Shown here in pieces: positions 1-8,401 of a DNA stretch of 22,500 nt. Made by a program: the position numbers and the translations under genes. The DNA is taken from the NCBI GenBank assembly GCA_037447605.1, contig CM074822.1, positions 1,296,520-1,319,019 on the forward strand, written 5' to 3'. The notes below the pieces were generated by a model. It made no database searches. It was not told the origin of the DNA and worked only from the letters and a program-made list of their open reading frames with translations. The DNA is from Zygnema circumcarinatum. Taxonomy: Eukaryota; Streptophyta; Zygnematophyceae; Zygnematales; Zygnemataceae. Each line of letters begins with the position of its first letter. Position 1 is the first letter of the stretch.

Positions 1-780
1 AGGGGGACGGGAGGGAGGGGTGGGGGACAAGGGAGGGCAGGGGGGGAAGGGGCAAGTGGGGTGGGGCAGGGCAGGGGGGGGGGACGGGAGGGAGGAAGGG
101 GAGGGCGAGGGTTGGGAGGAGAGTGGCCGTGGGGGGAGGGTAGAGGGTGAGGGGAGGAGGGGAGGGGGAAGGCGGGGGGGGAGGGCAGGGGGGGGAGGGT
201 GGGGAGGTAGGGAGGACAGGGGCGGAGAGGAGGGGGGAAGGGGAGGGCATGGGGGGGAGGACAAGGGGGGGAGGGGCCGTTGGGGGAGGGTAGAGGTTCA
301 GGGAAGGTGGGGTGGGGAAGGCAGGGGGACAGGAAACGGGGGGGGGGGGCAAGGTGGGAAGGGCAGGTGGGGAGGGGAGGTAAGAGGGGGACGGCAAGGG
401 GGAGAGGAGGGCAGGCGGGCAAGGGGGGAAGGAAAGGGGGAAGGGCAAGGGGGAGAGGACAAGGGCAAGGGGGGAGGGGCCAAGTGTTGGAACACGTGAG
501 GGAGAGCAAAGTCAATGAGGAAAGGCACGGGAGGAGGACAATGGGGGGGAGGGCAGGGAGGGTGGCCAAGGGTGGAGTACAAGCGGGGAGGGCAAAGGTG
601 AGGCAGGCGGGGGGGTTGGGCTGGGGTATGGGGGCGAGAGTAGGGCGGGAGGGCAGGGGGGGGGCGGGCAAGGAGGGAGGACGAGCGGAAGGTAGGCAAA
701 GCGGGAGGGCAGGGGGTAGGACAAGGGGGGTAGCGGAGGCAAGGGGGTGAGGGCAAGGGGGGAGGGGGTTGGGAACACGG
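1..780. repeat. G-rich purine low-complexity tract
   Basis: The + strand is almost entirely G with scattered A and occasional C/T, built from irregular units of the type GGGAGGGCAGGGGGG and GGACAAGGGGGG. Many runs of three or more G lie close together, so the strand has clear G-quadruplex potential. Long open frames here are Gly/Arg/Lys/Glu-only on one strand and Pro/Ser-only on the other, which is what base composition alone gives, so I call no gene. It lies upstream of the lectin gene and could be its promoter-distal DNA or a 5' intron. Confidence 0.9.
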
Positions 781-1243
781 GTGGGGAAACGTAGTTTGGG
801 AGGAAACAAGAGAGAATGGTGTAAAGAGGAGGAAGGTGTGATTTAGACTTGGGAACGAAAAGAAGAGAGCGGAGCAGTGAGAGAGAGAAAAACGAGTGGT
901 TAAGATCAAAAGTGAGGAAAAGATGGATAGGGTGTGATTCAATGGAGAAGATGGAAAAAGTGAAAAGTTCGTTGGTATCGAAACGAAATAAGAAAGAGAG
1001 AACCGGGAAGATAAACCAAGAAAAGGATCAACGAGAAAGGAAAAATGGCGTCATGGGCGTAAGCGAATCAGGAGAAATGAAGGGTGAGACAAAAAAGGGC
1101 GGGATTTTGAGACGGAGTCAGCAAGAAAAATAGACTAAGAGAGCCATTGCAAAAGAAGACAATGAATTAAGGCAGTGTGGATTACAAGAGGTTGGACAGG
1201 AGAAGGTTGGTACTGTACAGTCGTTACATAAGCATCAGATTCA
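781..1243. other. A/G-rich stretch without a recognisable gene
   Basis: Composition shifts from G-rich to A/G-rich. A 94-codon frame at 849-1133 is Lys/Glu/Arg-rich and resembles no family I know. There is no Pro-rich hinge exon here, whereas such an exon lies about 500 bp before lectin domains 2, 3 and 4. This supports domain 1 being the N-terminal domain of the lectin gene. I see no clear TATA box. Confidence 0.5.
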
Positions 1244-4200
1244 ATGCGTGCGTGTTTATCATGTTTGAGGTGTATCTCCCCCAGTTTCTCCGTGTGTTTT
1301 TTTGTAATTGTTTTTCGACTAGGGATTGCAGACAATCTGGCACTCCGTAAGCCCGCAAGTCAAGAGAATACTTGGTGGTACTGGACCGCTGATAGGGCTG
1401 TGGACGGCTACAACGGCAATGGCAGAGCAGATGCTGGAGAAGATACATGCGCGAGCACATATCATGGAAGGTGGTGGAAGGTGGATTTACTTGGTATTGC
1501 AACGGTGGACAGCGTTGCACTGTATGGGAGGACAGATGTCGCCCAAGAACGGATGAATGGAGTGTCGGTGTGGATCGGTCCTAACAATGACGCGTGGAAT
1601 GGAGAAGGGAACACAGAGTGCGACCCCACTAACGTGTTCGTGTTCAACCCCACAAACAATGGCTTCCCGTTCATCAAGAAGTGTTCCTCTCTGGTCGGAC
1701 GTTACGTTTGGGTGTTCGTTCTCGCCTACACTGACCTCACTCTATGCGAAGTAAAGGTTTATGGAACACTTCAAGGTATGTGTTGGATTGTTTCAGACGG
1801 ATGCATTGAGGTTCTCCACTTTGCGTGTTTCTTTCGTTGATGCCGGTTATGACTTAGGTAAGTGCGCCTTTTTTTCATTGACCAATGCATTGTCCATCGG
1901 CTACTTTCTAAAATGGAAAGGATTCACTTCTTGAGACCTAGTTCTTCGTGTGCGGATTTGCAGCACTTGCTCCACCGCCGCCAAGCCCGCCATCTCCACC
2001 TTCACCTCCGAGCCCACCTCCACCACCACCACGACCTCCAAGGCCACCGCCATCACCTCCACCGAGAGGTGAGAGGACCAGATGAATTCGTTTGTAGCAA
2101 TGTGTTCAATCAGGTTCAGGTGCGTTGTTCCAAAAGTGGTTCTATGCATGCCGCTTTATTCGACCACCTCCTTCAGACTTCGCGCCTCGGTTGTGTCTTT
2201 TGCTTCTGCGCGTTTTGTTAACAAGTTGAAATCTAATTTTCTTTTCCCACTCCTAAAGAAATCTAAATGTTACATTCGTCGGTGGTCTACTGAAGTAATG
2301 TTTATCACTATTAAGTTTTGTTCCTGAATTCATGATCTATCAATTGAGATGATAGAGAATCGAAGACGTGGATAAAGTTGTCCGGATGGTTAAGTGCGAC
2401 TATTTCTTGTCGAGCAGTGGTTTTGTATTTGGATGAGTTATTTGAAGTTTTATGCATAGGAACGTGAATAAGTTTGTTTTTTGAATGAAAAATTGCATTT
2501 TTTTTTCACAGTAAGATGACCGTATACACTTCTGCTTGTTTCTATCTAATTGTTTTCCAATTGGAGATTGCAGAGAATCTGGCTCTTCGTAAGCCCGCAT
2601 CTCAGGCAAGCACCTACTATTATATGACTGCTGATCAGGCTGTGGACGGCTATAACGGAAATGGCAAAATAAGTTATGGACAAGATAAATGCGCGAGCAC
2701 TACCGATGCTATTCGGAAACCAATGTGGTGGAAGGTGGATTTACTTGGTATTGCAACGGTGGACAGCGTTGCACTGTATGGGAGGACAGATTACAACCAA
2801 GACAAGTTGAATGGAGTCCAGGTGTGGATCGGTCCTAACAGTGAAGTGTGGAATGAAGAAGGGAACACAGAGTGCGACCCCACTAACGTCTTTGTGTACG
2901 GCCCCAAAAGCAATGGCTTCCCGTTCGTCAAGAAGTGTTCCTTTTTGGTCGGACGTTACGTTTGGGTGTACCTTCCAACCTTCAATTCCCTCACTCTATG
3001 CGAAGTAAAGGTTTATGGAACACTTCAAGGTATGTCTTGGATTGTTTCAGACGGATGCATTCAGGATTTCCTCGTTGTGTGTTTCTTTCGTTGATGCCGG
3101 TTATGACTTAGATAAGGGTGGCTTTTTTTCTTTGACCAATGCATTGTCGCTCGACTACTCTCTAAACCGGATAGGAACCACGTCTTGATACCTAGTTCTT
3201 CGTGTGCGGCTGTGCAGCACCACCTCCACCACCTCCAAGGCCACCATCTCCACCACCACCTCCAAGCCCACCGCCACCACCTCCATCTCCACCTCCACCT
3301 CCGAGCCCACCGCCATCACCACCACCATCTCCAAGGCCACCGCCATCACCTCCGAGCCCTCCAGAGAGTGGTGAGAGAGTAAAACCCTAAAAACCCTTAA
3401 AACCCTAAAAACCCTACAAAGGACGATATGACTCCGTTTGTAGCAATCTCGGTTGTGTCTTTTCCTATGGAGCGATTCCTTATCAAGGTGAAATTTAAAT
3501 TTCTTATCAAACTCCGAAATAAATCTGGTGAGGGTACATTCGTCGGAGTTCTAGCGAAGTCATGTTCATCCTTATTAGTTTGTTCTCCAAATTTCATTCT
3601 CGGTCAATGACGATGATTGAAAATCGAAGAGGCGGATGAAGATGTTTGTTTGGTTAAGTCTGAATATTTCTTGTCGAGTAGTGGTTTTGTATTCGGATGA
3701 GTTACACTTTGTTGTTAGGAATGTCATTATCTTATTTTTGTGGATGAAAATTTGCATTCGTCAGTATGTTTCACAATATGGTGATCGCATATATACTTCT
3801 GCTTGATGGTATCTGATTGCTTTTCAACTGGAGATTGCAGGCAATCTGGCACTACTTAAGCCCGCATTTCAGGAGGACGATTATTACGATTGCTATTGCG
3901 AAGGACTGGGGTCGGGGAGCTACTTGGACGCTGATAGGGCTGTGGACGGCGACGCCAATGGCAATCTTTTTTGGGGAAAGTGTTCAAGCACAGATTATGG
4001 GCAGTGGTGGGGGGTGGATTTACTTAGTAGTGCAGTTGTGGACAATGTTGCACTGTATGGGAAAACAGGCTACGCCGAAGCGTTGAATGGAGTGCAAGTG
4101 TGGATCGGGTCTGACAATATCGCGTGGAACGGAACAGGGAACACAGAGTGCGACCCCACTAATGTTTTTGTGTACAGCTACCCCGACGGCTACCCGATCT

Positions 4201-7200
4201 TAAAGAGGTGTTCCTCGCTGGTTGGACGTTACGTTTGGGTGTACCTTCCACGTCCTAGACTTACTCTCTGCGAAGTAAAGGTTTTTGGAACATATTTAGG
4301 TATGTCTTGGATTAACCCAGACGGATGAATTTATGAACTCCTCGTTGCACGTTCCTATTTTTAAGCCGGTTATGACTTAGACTAAGTCATAGACATAGAC
4401 CCACTTCAGTTGCAGCTTTCTTCCATGCTGAATGTGGAATCGGCCCCCTTTGATTATTTTCGCGTCTGCTCGTTGTGAAACTGATTTGAGAGAGGTTGGT
4501 CCTTTTCGAGCAACGAGTGTTGGCTGGGATTGAGAGACAGAGGGAGAGGCGGAACAAGCGGGAGAAAGAGTGAAAGATAAAGAGGAGAAGAGAGTAGAGG
4601 AAAGGATAGATTTAGAGAGGAGGGGGGAAGGGAGGGTTGGAGAGAGAGCAAGCACCTATGCATCCAAGGAGAGCGTCCAAGAGGACGATTGAAAGGAGAG
4701 CAAACTAAATACCTCGAATATAAAGGCAGAGAGGTTGATGACAGGAGAAAAGAATTTTGAGCATTTTCGCCAGCGATGGGGATGGAAATTCTCGTTTCTT
4801 TTGTCCGTCGAACACAGGATCGTACGTTTTTGGGGTTTTGCAGATTATTGCAGGTTTTACCTTGCTCAATTAAAATTCTTGTCGATCAACTACTCTCTTA
4901 GACGGATAGGAGCCACGTCTTGATACCATGTTCTTCGTGTGCGGCTGTGCAGCGCTTGGTCCACCTCCGCCAAGCCCACCGCCGCCACCTCCAAGCCCGC
5001 CCTCTCCACCTCCACCTCCGAGCCCACCTCCAAGCCCACCGCCACCACCTCCACCTCCAAGCCCACCGCCTGGAATTCTGAGAGGTGAAACGAGATGACT
5101 TCATTTGTAGCAATGTGTTCAATGAGGGTAAAGGAATACTGAGAGGTGAGAGGACGAGATGAGGTCATTTGAAGCAATGTATTCAATCGGGGTCAGATGC
5201 GTTGTTCCAAAAGGGGTTCTATGCATGCCGCGCTATACGACCTTCAAACCTTGCACCTCGGTTGTGTCTTTTTTCCTTTTGAGTGATTCCTTATCAAGTT
5301 GAAGTATAATTTTCTTATCTCCCTCCTGAAGAAATCTAAAGGTTACGTTCGTCGGTCTTCTAGCGAAATCATGTTTATCTTTATTAAGTTGTGCTCCAGA
5401 TTTCATGCTCAGTCAATGACGATGATTGAGAATCGAAGAGGCGGATGAAGATGTTTGGATGGTTAAGTCTGACTATTTTTTTTCTAGGAGTGGTTGTGCA
5501 GTTGGATGAGTTACACTTCTATGTATAGGAATGTCGTTATCTTGTTTTTTGTGAATGAAAAATTGCAATTATGTTTCACCATAAGGTTACTTCATTTACA
5601 TTTTGCTTCTGTTTGTTTGTATGTAATTTTTCCAACTGGTGATCGCAGACAATCTTGCTCTCTATATGCCCGCATTTCAGTCGAGCACTGCAGACTACTG
5701 GAATGCTAATAGGGCTGTGGACGGCTACAACGGCAATGGCAGATTTGGTGCTGGAGAAGATACATGCTCGAGCACTGACGTTGGGCCACCAAATTGGTGG
5801 TATTTGGACCTCCGTCATAATGCAACGGTGAACACTGTTTTGTTGTATGGGAGAACAGATCGCCGTCAAGAACGGTTGAATGGAGTGCAGGTGTGGATCG
5901 GTCCTAGCAATTACAGGTGGAATAGATCAGGGAACACAGAGTGCGACCCCACTAATGTTTTTGTGTACGGCCCCACAAGCGATGGCTTCCCCTTCGTAAA
6001 GAGTTGTTCCTACCTTGTCGGACGTTACGTTTGGGTGTACCTTCCAACCTACACTTTCCTCACTCTATGCGAAGTGAAGGTTTATGGAGCATTTCTAGGT
6101 ATGTTCTGGATTGTTTCAGACGAATTCATTCAGGAACTCCTCGGTGCACGGTTTCTTGATGCCGGTTATGACTTCGATTTGTGCGATTTTGTGCTGAATC
6201 GACCATTTTTTCTGTGTGCCTGCCTGCTTTCAACGGATGTGAGGGAGCTTGTTCTTTTCAAGCAAATGCAACGTTTTTCCTCACGCGGATGTGTTGGATG
6301 CTCAAAGCGCGCGTTTCCAAAATTTCCCAAGAATTGGGACAGTTTGTGCTCGGTAGCTCGAACCTTTGGCGATGCATCAGTGTGGTTAAGCGTGGTTGCA
6401 GGTCTCATATGTTATTTTTGCAAAACTATGGCACCTTATGCGGACCCAATCTTTTTCCTGCACTGCATGTTGATTTGAGTTTTACCGTTTCTCTGTGGTG
6501 TTCAGCAAGTAGCACCCCAGCCAGTTTCTCCTACCCGACCTTTACCTTTTCAAGTGAAATACTTCGTCGATATTCAGCAAAGATCGTTCCGTGGAAATTG
6601 CAACTAACAAGAGACGATAAGAGTCTTACTGGAATTGGACTCTATCAAAGTCCAATCGAACTTCTACGAGACAATGCGACTGGGGGATGCCAAGAGGCTT
6701 CATTCAGCACGAATTTCACCTTTAAAATTTCCAGCAGCAATGCACGGACCGGCGATGGGTTCACATTTTTCCTTCTTACGTCAAATGCAGTGCTGGGTTA
6801 TTTCGGTCGATCAAATGGTGGAAATCTTGGATACACGTACAACTCTACATTAAGAAATTCAGTGGGGAGTGCAGCAATTACGTTTGATACCTATCAAAAC
6901 GTCGATCTTGGAGAGCCTGCCAGCCGTTTCGTGGGCGTGCGTGAAAACTTTAAGAGAACCGCCAAGCTTCAAACCACAACTCGTCTCGATAATCTTACCT
7001 CTGAGAAGTATGCTTGGATTGACTACGACGGCGCCTTGAAACTATGGAGCGTGTACCTCGGTGGCCCCTTAGGTATCAAACCCGCGAACCCGCTGCTGAC
7101 GCACTCGGCGGCGCTTTGCAGCGTGTTGCGGCCAATCACGTGTGCCGCATGTGCGGGGCTGACGACTGCTTACGTCGGCTTCAGCGCCGCGACCGGGGGC

Positions 7201-7263
7201 GCGACAGCACAGCACGAGATATTGAGTTGGGACTTTGAGAGCACTTGGCCTAGCACAGCCTAA
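1244..7263 (+). CDS. Mosaic secreted lectin: four F-type lectin domains, Pro-rich hinges, C-terminal L-type lectin
   Basis: Exons: 1244 (or 1332)-1775, 1964-2068, 2574-3029, 3218-3370, 3841-4299, 4953-5084, 5649-6098, 6506-7263; stop TAA at 7261. Every junction has GT/AG ends and is phase 1, and the sum is 3045 nt (1014 residues from ATG 1244). Order: possible signal peptide, F-type domain, hinge, F-type, hinge, F-type, hinge, F-type, L-type (legume) lectin. There is no transmembrane segment or kinase after the L-type domain. Both families bind sugars (F-type usually fucose, L-type mannose/glucose/galactose), so an extracellular or wall-associated multivalent lectin is inferred. The start is uncertain. 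From 1244 the frame reads straight into domain 1 through a hydrophobic stretch (VCFFVIVF) ending G-I-A, like a signal peptide. But the last ~30 nt before domain 1 resemble the intron ends before domains 2-4, so a separate upstream first exon is equally possible. Exon structure is firm; function is inferred. Confidence 0.88.
1332..1775 (+). CDS. Exon: F-type lectin domain 1
   Basis: A 444-nt phase 1-1 exon. It opens with N-L-A-L-R-K-P-A-S, then has A-V-D-G, W-W-K-V-D-L, and closes with G-R-Y-V-W-V and L-T-L-C-E-V-K-V-Y-G, the F-type (eel fucolectin) pattern. The fucose-contact motif R-x-D-x4-R/K is present as R-T-D-V-A-Q-E-R. Four cysteines match the two long-range disulfides of eel fucolectin (C-A-S-T with T-L-C-E, and T-E-C-D with K-K-C-S). 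The His that usually completes the sugar site seems to be replaced by Ser in C-A-S-T, and the vicinal Cys-Cys is absent. The acceptor is TTGCAG and the donor CAAG/GTATGT. Confidence 0.9.
1964..2068 (+). CDS. Exon: Pro-rich hinge 1 (35 codons)
   Basis: A 105-nt phase 1-1 exon after the acceptor GATTTGCAG and before the donor GAGAG/GTGAGA. It encodes mostly Pro in P-P-S-P and P-P-P-P blocks with Arg near the end (P-R-P-P-R). Such Ser-Pro repeats are typical hydroxyproline-rich extended linkers of algal and plant wall glycoproteins. It spaces F-type domains 1 and 2. Confidence 0.85.
2574..3029 (+). CDS. Exon: F-type lectin domain 2
   Basis: A 456-nt phase 1-1 exon with the same order of motifs as domain 1: N-L-A-L-R-K-P-A-S, A-V-D-G, W-W-K-V-D-L, G-R-Y-V-W-V, T-L-C-E-V-K-V-Y-G. 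The ligand motif is R-T-D-Y-N-Q-D-K, which keeps R-x-D-x4-K. It contains a 67-nt block (2725-2791) identical to 1471-1537 of domain 1, so the two are recently duplicated or converted. Read without splicing, the frame runs from ATG 2516 to a stop at 3092-3094. Confidence 0.9.
3218..3370 (+). CDS. Exon: Pro-rich hinge 2 (51 codons)
   Basis: A 153-nt phase 1-1 exon, the longest hinge. It is made of P-P-P-P-S-P and P-P-S-P units with two Arg-Pro steps and ends P-P-E-S-G. The acceptor is GCTGTGCAG and the donor GAGAGTG/GTGAGA. The donor is followed by a short run of AAACCCTAAA-type repeats in the intron (about 3381-3418) that the other copies lack. Confidence 0.85.
3381..3418 (+). repeat. Short telomere-like CCCTAAAA repeats in lectin intron
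   Basis: Four degenerate AAACCCTAAA/AACCCTTAAA units lie immediately after the hinge 2 donor. Homologous introns in the other repeat units do not have them, so they were gained after duplication. The array is too short to be a chromosome end. Confidence 0.75.
3841..4299 (+). CDS. Exon: F-type lectin domain 3 (degenerate sugar site)
   Basis: A 459-nt phase 1-1 exon after the acceptor GATTGCAG and before TTTAG/GTATGT. The scaffold is kept (A-V-D-G, W-W-G-V-D-L, G-R-Y-V-W-V, T-L-C-E-V-K-V-F-G and the four structural cysteines). Where domains 1, 2 and 4 have R-T-D-x4-R/K, this copy reads G-K-T-G-Y-A-E-A-L, so both the Arg and the Asp of the ligand motif are gone. It also has an insertion with two extra cysteines near its start (D-C-Y-C-E-G). 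It is probably a structural or differently binding copy. Confidence 0.88.
4381..4855. mobile_element. Inserted ~475 bp in the third lectin-unit intron
   Basis: In units 1 and 2 the intron after the lectin exon runs from GGTTATGACTTAG through TTTTTCTTTGACC to a conserved GACTACTCTCTAA block. In unit 3 these two landmarks are separated by about 475 extra bases, which include a GA-rich core (4525-4650). The left junction forms a palindrome of two 9-bp arms around one base (ATGACTTAG-A-CTAAGTCAT, 4372-4390). I see no coding sequence and no clear target duplication, so the kind of insertion is unknown. Boundaries are approximate. Confidence 0.55.
4953..5084 (+). CDS. Exon: Pro-rich hinge 3 (44 codons)
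   Basis: A 132-nt phase 1-1 exon of P-P-P-P-S-P blocks ending P-P-P-G-I-L-R. The acceptor is GCTGTGCAG and the donor CTGAGAG/GTGAAA. A near-copy of the exon end and donor lies 61 bp downstream (5133-5190). Splicing there would add an in-frame TGA, so the first donor is the coding choice. Confidence 0.82.
5072..5190. repeat. 61-bp tandem duplication over a splice donor
   Basis: 5072-5126 and 5133-5190 are near-identical copies running from GGAAT(T/A)CTGAGAGGTGA through GCAATGT(G/A)TTCAAT. Each carries the AGAG/GT donor. The second copy continues into the intron sequence shared with the other lectin units. Confidence 0.8.
5649..6098 (+). CDS. Exon: F-type lectin domain 4
   Basis: A 450-nt phase 1-1 exon with N-L-A-L-Y-M-P-A-F, A-V-D-G, W-W-Y-L-D-L, G-R-Y-V-W-V and T-L-C-E-V-K-V-Y-G. 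The ligand motif R-T-D-R-R-Q-E-R keeps R-x-D-x4-R, and the C-S-S-T and T-E-C-D cysteines are present. It is more diverged from domains 1 and 2 than those are from each other. No Pro-rich hinge exon lies in the 407-nt intron that follows, so this domain joins the L-type domain directly. Confidence 0.9.
6506..7263 (+). CDS. Terminal exon: L-type (legume) lectin domain
   Basis: A 758-nt exon from the acceptor GTGTTCAG to TAA 7261-7263, about 251 residues, the usual length of one legume-lectin domain. Visible landmarks in order are F-T-F-S-S near the start, the G-D-G-F-T-F-F-L block holding the sugar-binding Asp, G-G-N-L-G, the metal loop F-D-T-Y-Q-N, W-I-D-Y-D-G, K-L-W-S-V-Y-L, and the C-terminal Y-V-G-F-S-A-A-T-G and H-E-I-L-S-W-D-F-E-S. 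In the metal loop the usual Glu before F-D-T is Thr, so the Mn site is probably incomplete, while the Asp and Asn are kept. N-glycosylation sequons N-A-T, N-F-T, N-S-T and N-L-T suit a secreted protein. An unusual Cys cluster (C-S-V-L-R-P-I-T-C-A-A-C) precedes the last strands. Translation ends seven residues after F-E-S-T. Confidence 0.92.
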
Positions 7264-7283
7264 GGAAGGGATTGGAGGAGATC

Positions 7284-7426
7284 AGGCGGCCACGTGGCAG
7301 ATCTTACGGCGTGAAATGGTTGTCTTGTCCTTAGGAGGTGGCCAGGTGCAGATCGAACGGCGTGAAATGGTTGTTTTTATATATAAGAGGCGGCCATGTG
7401 GAAGATCGAACGGCGTAGAATGGTTG
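7284..7426. repeat. Three 52-bp-period repeats with a G-box core
   Basis: Units begin at 7284, 7336 and 7388. Each contains AGG(C/T)GGCCANGTG, then AGATC, then ACGGCGT and GAATGGTTG or AAATGGTTG. Unit 1 carries a perfect G-box (CCACGTGG). A TATATATAA run lies just before unit 3 (about 7378-7386). The array starts 20 bp after the lectin stop codon, so it is 3' UTR or immediate downstream DNA. Confidence 0.8.
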
Positions 7427-7770
7427 CCTAGTGTTGTGCATGTTGGCAGCAAGTGGGAGTACTGGAGGCTGCCAATTGGTGGGTGGTTATTGGCTGCCTT
7501 CGAATGTGAGGGGCAGGCAGTCAGAGACTCTAATGGGGAGGTGGTAGAGCTAGAGGGGAATGTGAGCTTTTGAGATGCTGGAAGAGGGGGAGAGAGAGAG
7601 TTGGAGGGTGCTGTATAGGCCTGATATGATGGGTGATAGCAGGTTTTGTACTTTGTGTTGTGTGGGGGAGAAAATTTTGTAGCGAAAATTGAGCAGTAAT
7701 GGTTGTGTTGTGCGGTGTGAGTGAAGGGCCTGTGCTTCGATTGAATTATCGGGTATTTAATTATTAGTTA
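7427..7770. other. Downstream of the lectin gene, no gene recognised
   Basis: This stretch is GT-rich with short open frames only. It may hold the lectin transcript's 3' end and, on the other strand, the 3' UTR of the possible minus-strand exon at 7771-7891. No canonical AATAAA is visible. Confidence 0.4.
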
Positions 7771-7891
7771 TTACATGTAGAATGTGACCTGTGAGTCTAG
7801 ACCGGATGCAGTCCCCATCAGCATCCGCTTCTCCTTCTCGAGCGCTTCCCTCTCTGCTCGAAGCCGGGACCTCCTGCTTCAAGATCTCCGC
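7771..7891 (-). pseudogene. Possible coiled-coil terminal exon or fragment
   Basis: On the minus strand an acceptor-like CTGCAG is followed by a reading A-E-I-L-K-Q-E-V. After a one-base change of frame inside a C run (around 7868), a charged helix-like reading R-L-R-A-E-R-E-A-L-E-K-E-K-R follows and ends at TAA (7773-7771). Either this is a fragment with a single-base frame break, or the real acceptor is a later AG (GAAGCAG) and there is no break. I find no convincing partner exon upstream on that strand and do not recognise the family. Confidence 0.25.
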
Positions 7892-7965
7892 CTGCAGCAC
7901 TGGAGGGAGCTCAGAAGTTTAAGGTTCCAATCTTTTAGGGTATCACTTTATGCGTCTCTGACTCT

Positions 7966-8235
7966 CTCTCTCCCTCCTGCTTTCCCTATCCACTTCTCCC
8001 TCTCCCTCTCCCTCTCCCTCTCCCTCTCCCTCTCCTCCTCCCTCTCCCTCTCCCCTTCCCTCTCCCTCTCCCTCTCCCTCTCCCTCTCCCTCCCTCTCCC
8101 TCTCCCTCTCCCTCTCCCTCTCCCTCTCCTCTCCCTCTCCCTCCCTCTCCTCTCCCTCTCCTCTCCTCTCCCTCTCCCTCCCCTCTCCTCTCCCTCTCCC
8201 TCTCCCTCTCCCTCTCCCTCTTCCTCTTACTCTGC
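7966..8235. repeat. (CTCCCT)n / (CTC)n pyrimidine tract
   Basis: About 270 bp of CTCCCT, CTCTC and CTCC units with hardly any purine on the + strand. It is a candidate for triplex (H-DNA) formation. Open frames through it are composition artefacts. Confidence 0.9.
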
Positions 8236-8401
8236 CTTATATCCACCACAATGTCTAATGATAACTAGAAAAAAGACTTGCTGAAAAGACCCGAGCGGGG
8301 GAGGATCCAAGCGTTGCAGGGAGATCCACCAGCCCCCCAGAACCCTTTGTTAGTTTCAGTACAGCTGCCCGCGTCAGCGTACAGCATCTACAGATAGACC
8401 A

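Noticed and set aside
20-942. Long open frames on both strands in the G-rich tract
   Set aside because: They encode only Gly/Arg/Glu/Lys or Pro/Ser/Leu strings dictated by base composition, with no domain and frames open on both strands.
1901-5186. Minus-strand frames over the Pro-rich hinge exons (Val/Glu/Gly-rich)
   Set aside because: Antisense shadows of the CCA/CCT/CCG codons in the hinge exons.
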